This document shows, in pieces, positions 8,522 through 17,409 of a stretch of 64,000 nucleotides of DNA (its first letter is position 1; every line of letters begins with the position of its first letter). The notes under the pieces were generated by a model. That model was not told the DNA's origin and ran no database searches. It was given only the letters and a program-made list of their open reading frames with translations. The stretch comes from Azospirillum sp. OGB3 (GTDB lineage: Bacteria > Pseudomonadota > Alphaproteobacteria > Azospirillales > Azospirillaceae), in NCBI RefSeq assembly GCF_014192915.1, contig NZ_JACHYN010000017.1:51041-115040 (forward strand), given 5' to 3'. Position numbers and translations under genes: made by a program.

Positions 8522-9838
8522 TTACGGCTTCCAGGCGACCTGTTGCAGCACGGCGATCGCCACGTCGTGGCGCGTGCCCAGGTCGTGTTCGGTGATGATG
8601 CGGATCAGGGTTTCGTCGGTCTGGAAGGCGGAACGCCATTCCGTGCCGTCGTGGTAGGACGCCTGATCGGAGCTGGCGATGGTGGTGACGTAGGTGTCGC
8701 CGATCAGGACCTCGGCGAAGTCGGCGAAGATGATCTCCGACTCGTCGCCATCCGCGCCGAGGTTGCTCGGCACCGAGGTCGTCATGGAATAGGGATAGGA
8801 GCCGATGCGGCCTTGCTGGATCTCCGGGAAGGCCTTGTTGCCGTTGCCGTCCGTCAGGTTCTCGAGGAACTCCTTGGTCGTCGGCGAAACGATGTAGCCG
8901 CACCGCGCCATCGGCACGTTGGCGTTGATGACGCGCAGGCGCAGCCGGCTGAGGTCGTTGCGCACCGCCTGCACCCGCTCCGCCGCGTCGGTGATGCCGG
9001 AGAGGTCGGTGGCGGCGATCTTGTTGCCGAGCGCGGCCAGGTTGACGAGACCGGCCGGGGCGAGGTCGGAGCCGACGCCGCGGATGAACTGCTGATCCTC
9101 CTTCAGCGCCACGCTGCCCAGCAGATCGTCGCGCACCATGCGCTCCACGCTCGTGCTGGCGCGGCGGATGAGCTGGTTGGTGATCGGCACCAGGGCGGTC
9201 AGCTTCTTGGCCGACAGCTTCATGTTGCCGACCGTCGCCCCGGTGACGTTGATCGGCTGGCGCTCGCCGGTGTAGGTCGCCGAGGTGCCGGAGGTCTTGC
9301 GCTTCATCGTCAGGTTGCCGGTCGGGATCGGCAGCACCGTGGCGCCCATGCCGCGCACCACGACGCGCGGGCGCAGAAGGTCGATGAAGTCGGTGGAATG
9401 GGTTTCGTCCACCAGGAGGCCGCCCTTGGTCTGCTCCGACTGCTCCAGGTTGGCGACGATCTGGCCGGCCTGCGTGCCCCAGGCGTTTTCGGCCCAATCG
9501 GCGGCGGCGCGGCGGTCCATGTTGCCGTTGACCAGCGCCATGGTGATGCGGGCGAACTGCTGACCGGCTTCCAGCTTCTCCGCCGGCTGGGCGGGCACAT
9601 GGCCGGCGGCGCCGGGCAGCGAGGCCGCCGGGCGGGCGGCGGCGGCGCGGCGGCGCTGGAGGTCCTCCTCAACCTTGAGGGACGCGGACAGCTTGTCGTC
9701 CTGCGCCTTCAGGTCCTCGAACGTCTTCGCCTCGGTTTCGGTCAGGTCGCGGCCTTCGGCGTCGGCGGTGGCCAGGAGCGACTCCATGTCGTCCTGAACC
9801 TTGGCCTGGTCCGCCTTCAGCTTGATGATACGGCTCAT
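8522..9838 (-). CDS. HK97-type major capsid protein with N-terminal scaffold
   Basis: A 438-residue protein. Residues 1-75 are charged and coiled-coil-like, acting as the delta/scaffold domain that the prohead protease removes. The fold proper starts near residue 90 and shows VVVRGMGATVLPIPTG, SVERMVRDDLLGSVALKED, and a C-terminal DETLIRIITEHDLGTRHDVA, a classic HK97 capsid pattern. An AAGGAG-type ribosome site precedes the ATG at 9838. It follows the protease gene directly, as expected. Confidence 0.93.
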   Translation of the reverse strand: MSRIIKLKADQAKVQDDMESLLATADAEGRDLTETEAKTFEDLKAQDDKLSASLKVEEDLQRRRAAAARPAASLPGAAGHVPAQPAEKLEAGQQFARITMALVNGNMDRRAAADWAENAWGTQAGQIVANLEQSEQTKGGLLVDETHSTDFIDLLRPRVVVRGMGATVLPIPTGNLTMKRKTSGTSATYTGERQPINVTGATVGNMKLSAKKLTALVPITNQLIRRASTSVERMVRDDLLGSVALKEDQQFIRGVGSDLAPAGLVNLAALGNKIAATDLSGITDAAERVQAVRNDLSRLRLRVINANVPMARCGYIVSPTTKEFLENLTDGNGNKAFPEIQQGRIGSYPYSMTTSVPSNLGADGDESEIIFADFAEVLIGDTYVTTIASSDQASYHDGTEWRSAFQTDETLIRIITEHDLGTRHDVAIAVLQQVAWKP

Positions 9839-9843
9839 GTCGG

Positions 9844-10887
9844 TCAGCTCCTTGCGCGGCGGCGCCGCAGGTCGAGTTGAAGAGAGGCCAGCCGTGTGCT
9901 GGCCCCGGTGCGCGGCAGTGCGTCGGGAATTGCGGCTGTGTCGGGAATTGCGGTGGTGTCCGGAGCCGCTTCGGCTTCGGCCTCCACCTCGGTCTCCAGG
10001 TCCGCGGCCCTGTCGCCGGCCTTGCCGGTGGCCCCGCCACCACGGGCGAGGCGGGTCAGGGTGTCCTCGAGCGTGCCCAGGCGATCGACCATCCCGGCGT
10101 CCAGCGCCGACTTGCCGACCTTCACGCCGCCGCGGCCGAAGTTCTCGATTACGGTCTTGGGCGTGACCCCGCGGCCCTTGGCCACGTCGCCGATGAAGAC
10201 CTTCTCGATCTGGTCCAACTCGGCGCGCAGTTGCTCCCGGCCGGCCTCGGTGTTGAAGTCGGGACGCTTGTTGGCGGCGTTGGAGGACACGACGTCATAC
10301 TGGCGGTAGCCGTCGCGGTCGGCGTGTTCCTGCGCCCGCACGCTCATGACGACGCCGATGGACCCCACCAGGCCGGCGCGGTCCAGAACGATCTCGTGGG
10401 CTTGGCTGGCGATCCAGTAGCAGGCCGACGCGCCCAGGCCGGTGACGTGGGCGGTGACCGGCTTGGGGCTGGCGGCGATCAGCCCGGCGAACTCGGCGGT
10501 GCCCGACACCGCGCCGCCGGGGCTGTCCATCACCAGGAGGATGCGGGTCACGGCGTCCGACAGCTGCGCCACCCGCAGATCCGCCGCGGCCACGTCCAGC
10601 GACGTGGCGCCGGAATAGTCGGACATCACGTTGGAGCGGGGAAAGATCGGCCCGAGGATCGGGATGCAGGCCACGCCGTTGCGGATGGTGGTCCGGCGGG
10701 CGCCGTCCAAGCGGCTCCCCATGGCGGCGACGGCCTGAAGGTAGCGGGCCTCATGGCCGTCCTCGGCCTTGGCGATGACCTCCGGCGCATCCAGGGCGCG
10801 CTCGGCGATCCGCTCAATGACGGCCAGGTAATCGGGCGTGATGGCCCACGGCTGCGCGCGGATCGCGCGCAGGACAGCGGATGGCAT
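9844..10887 (-). CDS. Prohead protease, S49/SppA-like
   Basis: A 347-residue protein of the S49 family. It has VMDSPGGAVSGTAEFAG and VTGLGASACYWIASQAH, where the serine after GA is the expected nucleophile, and a downstream lysine in AANKRPDFNTEAGREQ as the general base. It takes the prohead protease slot between portal and capsid and probably trims the capsid scaffold. The last 90 residues are low complexity with a short PDTTAIPDTAAIPD repeat, from a 15-bp DNA repeat near 9930-9960. A GAGGAG ribosome site precedes the ATG. Confidence 0.9.
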   Translation of the reverse strand: MPSAVLRAIRAQPWAITPDYLAVIERIAERALDAPEVIAKAEDGHEARYLQAVAAMGSRLDGARRTTIRNGVACIPILGPIFPRSNVMSDYSGATSLDVAAADLRVAQLSDAVTRILLVMDSPGGAVSGTAEFAGLIAASPKPVTAHVTGLGASACYWIASQAHEIVLDRAGLVGSIGVVMSVRAQEHADRDGYRQYDVVSSNAANKRPDFNTEAGREQLRAELDQIEKVFIGDVAKGRGVTPKTVIENFGRGGVKVGKSALDAGMVDRLGTLEDTLTRLARGGGATGKAGDRAADLETEVEAEAEAAPDTTAIPDTAAIPDALPRTGASTRLASLQLDLRRRRARS

Positions 10888-10899
10888 GGGGGAGTCTCC

Positions 10900-12186
10900 T
10901 CAGTCCTTCGGCGTGCCGCCGGCGGATTTCGGCCGTTCGGTGCCGGCCACGTAGAAGTTGAGCGGCCACAGGTAGGCCGTGCCGGCGGCGCCGCCGATGG
11001 CGTTGCGGTTCTCGGCGGCGCGGATCTCGTCCACGTTCAGCGCGCCCAGCTCGCGGGCGGCCTTGTAGGCCTCCCAGCGGCTCTTGCTGTCGCCCTTCAG
11101 CAGCGCGTCGGGGAGGAACTCGTAGAAGCAGCCCTGTTCGGCAAAGGCCAGGGTCGCCGCCTCCGCCACCCGCGTGTAGTGGGGCATCATGTGGTAGATC
11201 ACGAACTCCAGGCTTTGGTGCTCGATGTTGTTGTTGGTCGAGCGCGACAGCTCGAACAGCAGGTGCGGCGGGACGCCCAGCGCCCGCGCCACCTCGGACA
11301 CCTGGAAGATCCGGGTTTCGAGGTGCTGCGCCTTCTCGTTGTCGTGGCTGAGAAAGGTCGGCTTGAGGTCCTGGTCCAGCACCGCCGTGCCGTGGGCGCG
11401 CGCGGCGCCGGCGAAGCGGTCCTCCCAATCCGCCTTGATCTCCTGCTTCGCCTCGCGCGGGATCTTGTTGGGCGAGGTGAGGACGACGTTGGGCTTGGCG
11501 TCGTTGGCCCAGAAGCGGTTGGCGTACTCGGTGGTGGCCAGGGCGCCGCCCAGCACCTCGCGCATGTAGGTGATCGGGTCGATGCCGGTCAGGCCGTCGC
11601 GGGTGAACCCCGGAATGTGCCAAACCTGATCGGCGCTGAAGCGGTCGCGCGTGCCGTCGGGCAGCGTGGCGTCGTAGAAGGGTTCAATCCCGGTCTGCCG
11701 GTCGAAGTGGAAGTTGACCCCCAGGCCGCGCGGATCGAGGCGGGTCAGAACGGTGGGGTCCTGGCGGTAGTCGCGCGAAATGAAGCCGGCGAAGCGGCCG
11801 GCCAGGCAGATGTCCGCCAGCAACAGCTCCTTGAAGGCGAACGGCGTCTGGAAGCCGTTGGGGCGGTCGTGGAACAGGGTGTAGCGCGGGGACCCGGTGG
11901 CCCGCTCCTTTCCACCGTTGCCCGTGCGGCGGTAATAGACCAGCGGCGTCATGGCGAAGACGCCGGTCAGCACGCGCAGGGCCTGCATCACCGCCGACAG
12001 CGAGAGGGCCAACCCTTCGTTCACCCGCACCCCGGCGCTCGACGCCCGGCCGTAGCTCGTCACCAGCCAGGCCTCCGGGGTCTGCACCCCGGACGGCGTG
12101 TCCTCACCGGTCGGTCCGCCGCTGACGGTCGGTTCGATGCGCGCCGCCGGCGCCCTGGCGCCGCGCAGTCTGTCGAAGAGGCCCAT
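10900..12186 (-). CDS. HK97-family portal protein
   Basis: A 428-residue protein starting MGLFDRLRGARAPAARIEP. Family features visible are LSLSAVMQALRVLTGVFAMTPL, HIPGFTRDGLTGIDPITYM and RALGVPPHLLFELSRSTNNN. It forms the dodecameric DNA gate at one capsid vertex and binds the terminase. The ATG at 12186 overlaps the terminase stop (ATGA), which rejects the longer frame that runs back into the terminase gene. It is followed by the protease after 12 bases. Confidence 0.93.
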   Translation of the reverse strand: MGLFDRLRGARAPAARIEPTVSGGPTGEDTPSGVQTPEAWLVTSYGRASSAGVRVNEGLALSLSAVMQALRVLTGVFAMTPLVYYRRTGNGGKERATGSPRYTLFHDRPNGFQTPFAFKELLLADICLAGRFAGFISRDYRQDPTVLTRLDPRGLGVNFHFDRQTGIEPFYDATLPDGTRDRFSADQVWHIPGFTRDGLTGIDPITYMREVLGGALATTEYANRFWANDAKPNVVLTSPNKIPREAKQEIKADWEDRFAGAARAHGTAVLDQDLKPTFLSHDNEKAQHLETRIFQVSEVARALGVPPHLLFELSRSTNNNIEHQSLEFVIYHMMPHYTRVAEAATLAFAEQGCFYEFLPDALLKGDSKSRWEAYKAARELGALNVDEIRAAENRNAIGGAAGTAYLWPLNFYVAGTERPKSAGGTPKD

Positions 12187-13922
12187 CACATCCCCGTATA
12201 TTCGAAGTCGTCGTCGGCCTCTTCGCGCGCCATGGCGCGGCCCAGAGCCGAAATCAGCGCCACCGGCCCGTCGATCTTCTTGGCCGGCTTTTCCTTGTCG
12301 GGATAGACGTTGTCTTTCTTGTCGGGCTTGGCGACGACGTTGGACATCATCCACGTCATCACCGGGCACCCGGCGTGTTCCAGCTTGCCGTCCCGGATCA
12401 GCGCGTCGAGCTGCTTCATCGGTTCGGAGAAGGTCAGCACCAGCGGCCGGTACTCGATCATCGGCAAGCCACGCTTCACCAGCCGGTTGACCAGCATGGT
12501 GGCCTGGTGCGGATCGTAGGCCACATCCAGCACCTCGAAGCGGTCGGCCAGATCGAGGATGTCCTCTTCGATGACCTCGTAGTCCGTCACGTTGCCGTCC
12601 GTCACCTTCAGCAGCCCGGCGTCCCGCCACGCTTGGTAGCGTTCGTTTTCCGGCAGATCGACGGTGGCTTCGGGCAGGTAGTGGTAGCCGAAGGTGGCCC
12701 AGGTCCCGCCCTCTTCCAGCGGCGGGAACAGGATCTCCAGGGCGGCGATGTCCACCTTGCTCGCCAGGTCCAGGCCCAGGCGGCACGGGCGGCCGAGGAA
12801 GTCGTCCAGCGTCAGCCCCGGCCGCGCCCCGGCCATCCAAGCTTTCATGTCGAAGAAGCCGGAGCGGGCGTTCACCCACAGGTTCAGGTGCTTCGTCAGG
12901 AAGCGCCCGCGTGCGCGGGTGCTGTTGACCGCCTCGCGTTGCCGGGCCGCCAGGAAATCGGCCGCGACGCTCACCCCGATGTTCGGGTTGGCCTTGGCCA
13001 AGGCGCCGGGCCTGGCCCAATCGTCGTCCTTGTCCAAGGTGTAGACGATCCCGAACTTCTCCTCGTCCGGCGTCACACCGTCCAGGATCTTGATGAGGTC
13101 GCCGCGCAGCTCGTAGCACGGCCCGCCGATGTCAAAACCGGCCGTGGTGATGACCAGGCTGAGGGGCTGCTCACGCGCCCCCATGCCGGTCACCATGGTG
13201 TCGAACTGCGATGAGGTGTCGTGCTCGTGGTACTCGTCCGTGATGGCGCAGCTCGGGCTGGCCCCGTCGCCGGGGTTGCCGATCACCGTCTCGAAGCGGG
13301 AGCCGTTGGCGACGACGTGCAGGTTGGCGGCGTTGACCTGGATGCCAAAGCGCTTGCGAAGCTTCGGGGTCTGAAGGCAGATCAGCCGGGCCGGCCGGAA
13401 GACCTCGAGGGCCTGCTTCTCCGTCGTGGCGCCGGCGTAGACCTCCGCCCCGTATTCGCCATCCGCGGCGAACATATAGAGGCCGATCCCCGACGCCAGG
13501 GCGCTCTTGCCGTTCTTGCGCGGCACCTCGATGTAGGCCAGGCGGAAACGCCGGAAACCATCGGCCTTGCGGACCCACCCGAAGACGACGCACAGGATGA
13601 ACACCTGCCACGGCGCCAGCGTGATGAGGTGGGCGCGGGGGTTGGCCGGGTCCTTCTTCGCCCATTTGCCCTTGGTGTGGGGCAGCAGCTCGATGAAGCG
13701 GCACACCCGGCCGGCTTTGGCCACGTCGAAACGGTAGGGCCAGTCTCCCTTGCTGAGTTCCAGATCATCCAGGTGCCGACGGCACGCGGCGATCACGTAG
13801 GCGCACGCCGGGATGCGGTGGTTGACCACATCGCGGGCGTAGCGGTTGGCGGTGTCGACGAAGGCCTGGTCCGCCGCGGCGATCTTGTCGGCCGCGTCGC
13901 CGCTGGAGCGCGCGGCGGCCAT
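12186..13922 (-). CDS. terL: Phage terminase large subunit
   Basis: A 578-residue DNA packaging motor. The Walker A-like motif VPRKNGKS is at residues 133-140 and the Walker B acidic pair is in CAITDEYHEH at about 229-230. A nuclease-domain aspartate region RLGLDLASKVDIAA lies near residue 380. Length and motifs match the Terminase_1 family of HK97-like phages. It is coupled to the small subunit by an ATGA overlap. Confidence 0.94.
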   Translation of the reverse strand: MAAARSSGDAADKIAAADQAFVDTANRYARDVVNHRIPACAYVIAACRRHLDDLELSKGDWPYRFDVAKAGRVCRFIELLPHTKGKWAKKDPANPRAHLITLAPWQVFILCVVFGWVRKADGFRRFRLAYIEVPRKNGKSALASGIGLYMFAADGEYGAEVYAGATTEKQALEVFRPARLICLQTPKLRKRFGIQVNAANLHVVANGSRFETVIGNPGDGASPSCAITDEYHEHDTSSQFDTMVTGMGAREQPLSLVITTAGFDIGGPCYELRGDLIKILDGVTPDEEKFGIVYTLDKDDDWARPGALAKANPNIGVSVAADFLAARQREAVNSTRARGRFLTKHLNLWVNARSGFFDMKAWMAGARPGLTLDDFLGRPCRLGLDLASKVDIAALEILFPPLEEGGTWATFGYHYLPEATVDLPENERYQAWRDAGLLKVTDGNVTDYEVIEEDILDLADRFEVLDVAYDPHQATMLVNRLVKRGLPMIEYRPLVLTFSEPMKQLDALIRDGKLEHAGCPVMTWMMSNVVAKPDKKDNVYPDKEKPAKKIDGPVALISALGRAMAREEADDDFEYTGM

Positions 13923-14416
13923 CAGAAGCCCTCGTACTCGTCCTCTTCCTGCTCACCGGAAGCGGCGGCGGACACGCGCGAACGGTCGGCCGGGGTGAGT
14001 CCGAAGCGGGCCAGCCACATGCACAGGCGCCGGTCGGCGTCGGCCACCATGGCGACCTCCGGGCGGGCGCGCAGCATCTTCCCGTTCTTGCCTTCGGTGA
14101 CGTAGGTCAGGTCACCGGCGGCGGCGATCAGGTCCTCGCCGTCGCTGACGCCACGGTCGAGCGCATGGCGGGCGCGCAGCAGGTCAGCGTAGGTCTCGCA
14201 CAGCGCCTCCAGCGCCGGCGCGTCCGCCGCAGTCAGCACGCCCATCTCTTCGAGCATGCCGGCGATGCCCGGCCAGACTTTCCGGGCCATCGCCGATGCA
14301 TGCGGCGGCGGCAGCGGCACGCCCGGCTGGAGCCGGGGTTCGCGCTCGTTGGTGCGGCACGGCTGAAGCGTGCCGGCCAGCTCCTTGAGCGCGGTCGGTT
14401 TGCGAGGTCGCGGCAT
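13922..14416 (-). CDS. terS: Phage terminase small subunit (P27 family)
   Basis: A 164-residue protein starting MPRPRKPTALKELAGTLQ, the standard opening of P27-type small terminases that bind the packaging site. Internal helices such as DAPALEALCETYADLLRAR and the acidic C-terminus (GEQEEDEYEGF) fit the family. I chose the ATG at 14416; the open frame extends further upstream into the HNH gene but the family start is clear. It overlaps terL by four bases. Confidence 0.9.
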   Translation of the reverse strand: MPRPRKPTALKELAGTLQPCRTNEREPRLQPGVPLPPPHASAMARKVWPGIAGMLEEMGVLTAADAPALEALCETYADLLRARHALDRGVSDGEDLIAAAGDLTYVTEGKNGKMLRARPEVAMVADADRRLCMWLARFGLTPADRSRVSAAASGEQEEDEYEGF

Positions 14417-14535
14417 GGCGGTCTTCCCACCGGGTGCTTTTTTCCCCCGGTTTTGCACGCGGAAAAATCTGGGGAGGCACAACGGTCCCCCGGTCGAGGG
14501 GCGCCGGGGATCGGACCCCCCACCCCCCGGCCGGG
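14417..14535. other. Candidate cos / packaging region between HNH and terS
   Basis: A 119-base non-coding gap that includes an A-rich patch (gaaaaatct) and long C or G runs near 14510-14530. In HNH-carrying HK97-like phages the cohesive-end site lies next to the HNH and small terminase genes. No cut site can be read directly, so this is positional inference only. Confidence 0.35.
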
Positions 14536-14910
14536 TCAGGCCCTGGCCCGGCCGAACCCGCCGTCTTCGCGCGCGGTCTTCCGGTCGTGGCAGGGCTTGG
14601 CCATGCTGCGCAGGTTGGCCGGGTCGAAGAAGAGATCCTCGTCGCCGCGGTGCGGGCGGATGTGATCCACCACCGTGGCCGGGGTGATGCGGCGGCGGCC
14701 TTCGCCGCAGGCCTCGCACTGGCACAGCGGGTGCGCCGCCAACTGCGCGGCCCGGAGCGTGCGCCACCGCGCCGTTTTGTAAAGGGCACGGGCAGGGTTG
14801 TCCCGCCGGCGCCGGTCGGTCTCACGGCCAAGCTGCCGGGTTTGCTCGCGCTGGGCGACGGCCGGGGGGCGCCAGCCGGGCGGGCGGTGCAGGGGAGGGG
14901 CCTTGGGCAT
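14536..14910 (-). CDS. HNH endonuclease of the packaging module
   Basis: A 124-residue protein. Two cysteine pairs are visible: CQCEAC near residue 67-72, with TVVDHIRPHRGD giving the DH of the HNH core, and NLRSMAKPCHDRKT giving the final N and H. It sits directly upstream of the small terminase. In HK97 and related phages such HNH proteins work with terminase to cut cos DNA. The first 50 residues are arginine-rich, ending in ALYKTARWRTLR, the usual lead-in of the fold. Confidence 0.9.
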   Translation of the reverse strand: MPKAPPLHRPPGWRPPAVAQREQTRQLGRETDRRRRDNPARALYKTARWRTLRAAQLAAHPLCQCEACGEGRRRITPATVVDHIRPHRGDEDLFFDPANLRSMAKPCHDRKTAREDGGFGRARA

Positions 14911-14912
14911 GG

Positions 14913-15179
14913 TCAGACCTCAGGGGATTTGCCGGCGCCAAACCGTTCACCGGTGAACGGTTTGGCCGCGCTCCGGCGGTGCTGGAACCGGTCCCAATAG
15001 TCCCACACCAGCCAGAGGGCGCGGCCGACGGCGACGAAGACGGCGCACCAAAAGGCCAGTTCGCCGGCGAAGCCGTGCAGGGCGGAGATCCACCAGGGCA
15101 TGGTGATGGCCGGAGCTACGGCCACGGCGTCGGTGATGGTGCGCTCCATGGCGCCCTCCGGAAGACGGTCAAGGGTCAT
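14913..15179 (-). CDS. Small membrane protein, possible holin or lysis-region protein
   Basis: An 88-residue protein with a hydrophobic stretch at about residues 35-60 (FAGELAFWCAVFVAVGRALW), followed by a positively charged C-terminus. The first ATG overlaps the methyltransferase stop (ATGA). An internal ATG at codon 11 is also possible. One predicted membrane helix plus a basic tail, placed before the packaging genes, would fit a holin-like protein, but no endolysin gene is adjacent and I do not recognise the family. Confidence 0.55.
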   Translation of the reverse strand: MTLDRLPEGAMERTITDAVAVAPAITMPWWISALHGFAGELAFWCAVFVAVGRALWLVWDYWDRFQHRRSAAKPFTGERFGAGKSPEV

Positions 15180-15970
15180 GCGGCGAGATCCGCGTTCAAC
15201 TCGGCGAGGCGCTTCCAGCCTGCATCGAAATACCGCTGCTCACGCTCCACCCCGAAGAAGCGGCGCCCGCGCTTCACCGCGGCGGCCCCGGTCGAACAGG
15301 AACCGAAGAAGGGGTCGACCACCAGCCCGCCCGCCGGGCAGGTGGCCTCGATCAGTTCGCCCAGCAGGGCCTCCGGCTTCTCGGTCGGGTGGAGGCCGAA
15401 GCGCACCGGCGGGTAGCCCAGCACGTTGGGTGTGCGGTGGTTCAGCGGCTCACGGCCGACACCCTTGGTGAAGTGCAGGATAAGCTCGTGCCGGTTCCGG
15501 AAGTGCCGGCCCATGCCGAGGTGCACCTTGTCCCACACCAGCAGGCCGGCGCGCCGGAGGTCGGCGCTTTCGATGGTGTCGGCGGCCTCGCCCCGCAGGG
15601 CCAGGTCGCGCAGTTCGTCCGTCTCCACCGCGTCGGCCAGGCTGTCCATCATGCGCCAGTCGATGAAGCACAGGAGGTGCCCGCCCGGCACCAGGATGCG
15701 CTGCCATTCGAGCGCGCACTGGCGGATCAGCGACATGAACCCGCGGGTGCTGAGGCTGTCCGAGCCGAACCACCGGTCTCGTCCACCCTCCTTCGTGCCG
15801 CGGGTCATCGTCTTGTTGTAGGCGGTCTTGCCGGCCTCGCGGGTGGCGCCGCTGGAATAGGGCACGTCGGTCAGCACCAAGTCGACCGAAGCGTCCTCGA
15901 GGCCCTGCATCCGCTCGATGCAGTCCCCCAGCGCCAGCGTGGCGCCGCCAATCGTCACGGTGTAGGGCAT
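15176..15970 (-). CDS. Phage DNA methyltransferase (N6-adenine/N4-cytosine type)
   Basis: A 264-residue methyltransferase. The catalytic motif IV is read as LVLTDVPYSS at residues 32-40, where D-V-P-Y replaces the usual D-P-P-Y. The SAM-binding motif appears late as VVDPFFGSCSTGAAA, so motif order is IV before I, the beta class. GLHPTEKPEALLGELI is the typical HPTEKP segment of this group. It has no partner restriction gene next to it, so it is an orphan that could protect phage DNA or mark it for packaging. It is unrelated to the type I system downstream. Confidence 0.88.
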   Translation of the reverse strand: MPYTVTIGGATLALGDCIERMQGLEDASVDLVLTDVPYSSGATREAGKTAYNKTMTRGTKEGGRDRWFGSDSLSTRGFMSLIRQCALEWQRILVPGGHLLCFIDWRMMDSLADAVETDELRDLALRGEAADTIESADLRRAGLLVWDKVHLGMGRHFRNRHELILHFTKGVGREPLNHRTPNVLGYPPVRFGLHPTEKPEALLGELIEATCPAGGLVVDPFFGSCSTGAAAVKRGRRFFGVEREQRYFDAGWKRLAELNADLAA

Positions 15971-15987
15971 GTCTTCTCTCGTTCCGA

Positions 15988-16986
15988 TCAGAGACCCAGC
16001 GCCGCCGAGCTGGAGCCGTCGAAGACGGTGGCCCGGCGGATGTATCCGCGCGTCGTGTCCGCCTTCTTGTGGCGGAGCTGGCGCTGAATGGTGTCCTCAG
16101 CCGCGCCGGCCTGCGCCGCGGTGGTGGCGTGGCCGGAGCGCAGCGAGTGCCCCGCCACGCGCTCCGGATCGATCGCGGCGGCCGCGGCGACACGCTTGAG
16201 CATGTCCACCGCCGCCCGATCGGAGAGGCGCCCGGCGCCCGCTCGTCCGTGGCGGTTGACCGATCGGAACAGCGGCGCGCCGGCCGAAGCCGCCGACGCC
16301 TGCATCCAGGCTTGCACCGCCCGCACCGGGCATGTCGCCATGTTCCGGCCGCGGGCGACGCCAACCATTTGGCCTTGCCCTTCCTGATCGGTCTTGCTTC
16401 GCATCAAGTGCACCAGGATGCCTTGCGAGGTCAGTTCGATGTAGCCGGTCCCGGTCCCGATCCGTCCGAGGTCCAAGCCCATCAGCTCCGACCGGCGCAA
16501 CGCCGACGCGAAGCCCAGCAGGATCAGCGCCCGGTCCCGCAGGCCGGCAACGGTGGAGCTGGGCACGGTGGCCAGCATCGCCCGGATGTCATCGGCGACG
16601 AGGGGAGCCTTGCCCATCTTCGCCGTGCCGATCGTCCGCTTGATGCCGGCGAATGTGTTCGCGATGGCCGGGTGCTTGGTGTCGAAGCCCTCGCCCGCCT
16701 GACGGTGGACGAAGGCCAAGGCCGCGAGCGCCTGCTCCATGGTGCTGACCGTCCGCCCCGCTGTGGCCAAGTGGGTGAGGTAGAGCCCCACCGTCGCCGG
16801 CACCGCCGGTAACGGATCGAAGCCGGTCTCCCCGCACCAGGTGGTGAAGGTCCGGAAGGCCTTGCGGTAGGCTAGCCGGGTGTTTTCGGCGATGGCCGCC
16901 GCGGCGAAATCCGCCGCCTGTTCGGCCAGTGCTTCAAGGTCGGCGACGGCTTTGGAGCCGCCGGAAATCAAGGCGGGCAAGGCCAT
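15988..16986 (-). CDS. Tyrosine recombinase/integrase (first of two in the element)
   Basis: A 332-residue tyrosine recombinase. The N-terminal SAM-like core-binding domain (residues 20-120, with ENTRLAYRKAFRTFTTWC) is followed by the catalytic domain: first arginine in ASALRRSELMGLDLG, the H-x-x-R box in VAGHSLRSGHATTAAQAG, and the tyrosine in ADTTRGYIRRAT near the C-terminus. All catalytic residues look intact. It lies 18 bases from the methyltransferase on the same strand, inside the phage late/early border, far from the tRNA-linked integrase. It might be an integrase of a second element or a phage-encoded resolvase. Confidence 0.88.
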   Translation of the reverse strand: MALPALISGGSKAVADLEALAEQAADFAAAAIAENTRLAYRKAFRTFTTWCGETGFDPLPAVPATVGLYLTHLATAGRTVSTMEQALAALAFVHRQAGEGFDTKHPAIANTFAGIKRTIGTAKMGKAPLVADDIRAMLATVPSSTVAGLRDRALILLGFASALRRSELMGLDLGRIGTGTGYIELTSQGILVHLMRSKTDQEGQGQMVGVARGRNMATCPVRAVQAWMQASAASAGAPLFRSVNRHGRAGAGRLSDRAAVDMLKRVAAAAAIDPERVAGHSLRSGHATTAAQAGAAEDTIQRQLRHKKADTTRGYIRRATVFDGSSSAALGL

Positions 16987-17019
16987 CTCAGCCCCCCAAT
17001 AAGCGCCCTTATCGGTGGG

Positions 17020-17409
17020 TCAGACCATCTCGAAAGCGGCGGTTCCAGCGCGTTCCCAGAGGATGAACCCCTTGGCCGCCAGCACCGGGGCGATCTGCCC
17101 GAAGGCCTCGTCCCACAGCAGGCGCGCGCGGGCCTCGCGGTCACGCGCCGGATCGGGCGCCGGATAGGGCGCCGACTGGCGGCGACCGTAATGCCCCAGC
17201 ACCGCGAGGTGATCCCGCGTGAGCTGGCCGTGGCGGTAGAGCTGGTCCACCGCATGCACCACATCGAGGGGCTGACAGGGACGCAGGATCGGTTCCGGCG
17301 CCCGCTGCACCGGCACACCGTAGACGCTGCCGGCCACCATGCGGCACGTCCACAACCATGCCTCCTCGGCATTGGCGAAGGGCACGACGGCGGCATGCTG
17401 TCGGGTCAT
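17020..17409 (-). CDS. Hypothetical alphaproteobacterial protein, possible regulator
   Basis: A 129-residue protein. The first half has NAEEAWLWTCRMVAGSVYGV; the middle has a helix-turn-helix-like run DVVHAVDQLYRHGQLTRDHLAVLGHYG, then RRQSAPYP. Proteins of this look occur in Rhodospirillales genomes, but I cannot name the family. In this phage position it could be a late-gene regulator, which is inference only. It overlaps the upstream gene by four bases. Confidence 0.7.
   Translation of the reverse strand: MTRQHAAVVPFANAEEAWLWTCRMVAGSVYGVPVQRAPEPILRPCQPLDVVHAVDQLYRHGQLTRDHLAVLGHYGRRQSAPYPAPDPARDREARARLLWDEAFGQIAPVLAAKGFILWERAGTAAFEMV

Noticed and set aside
9929..9962. Fifteen-base repeat in the protease gene as a mobile or regulatory repeat
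   Set aside because: It is in frame, encodes the short PDTAAIPD-type linker, and is best read as a low-complexity tail.
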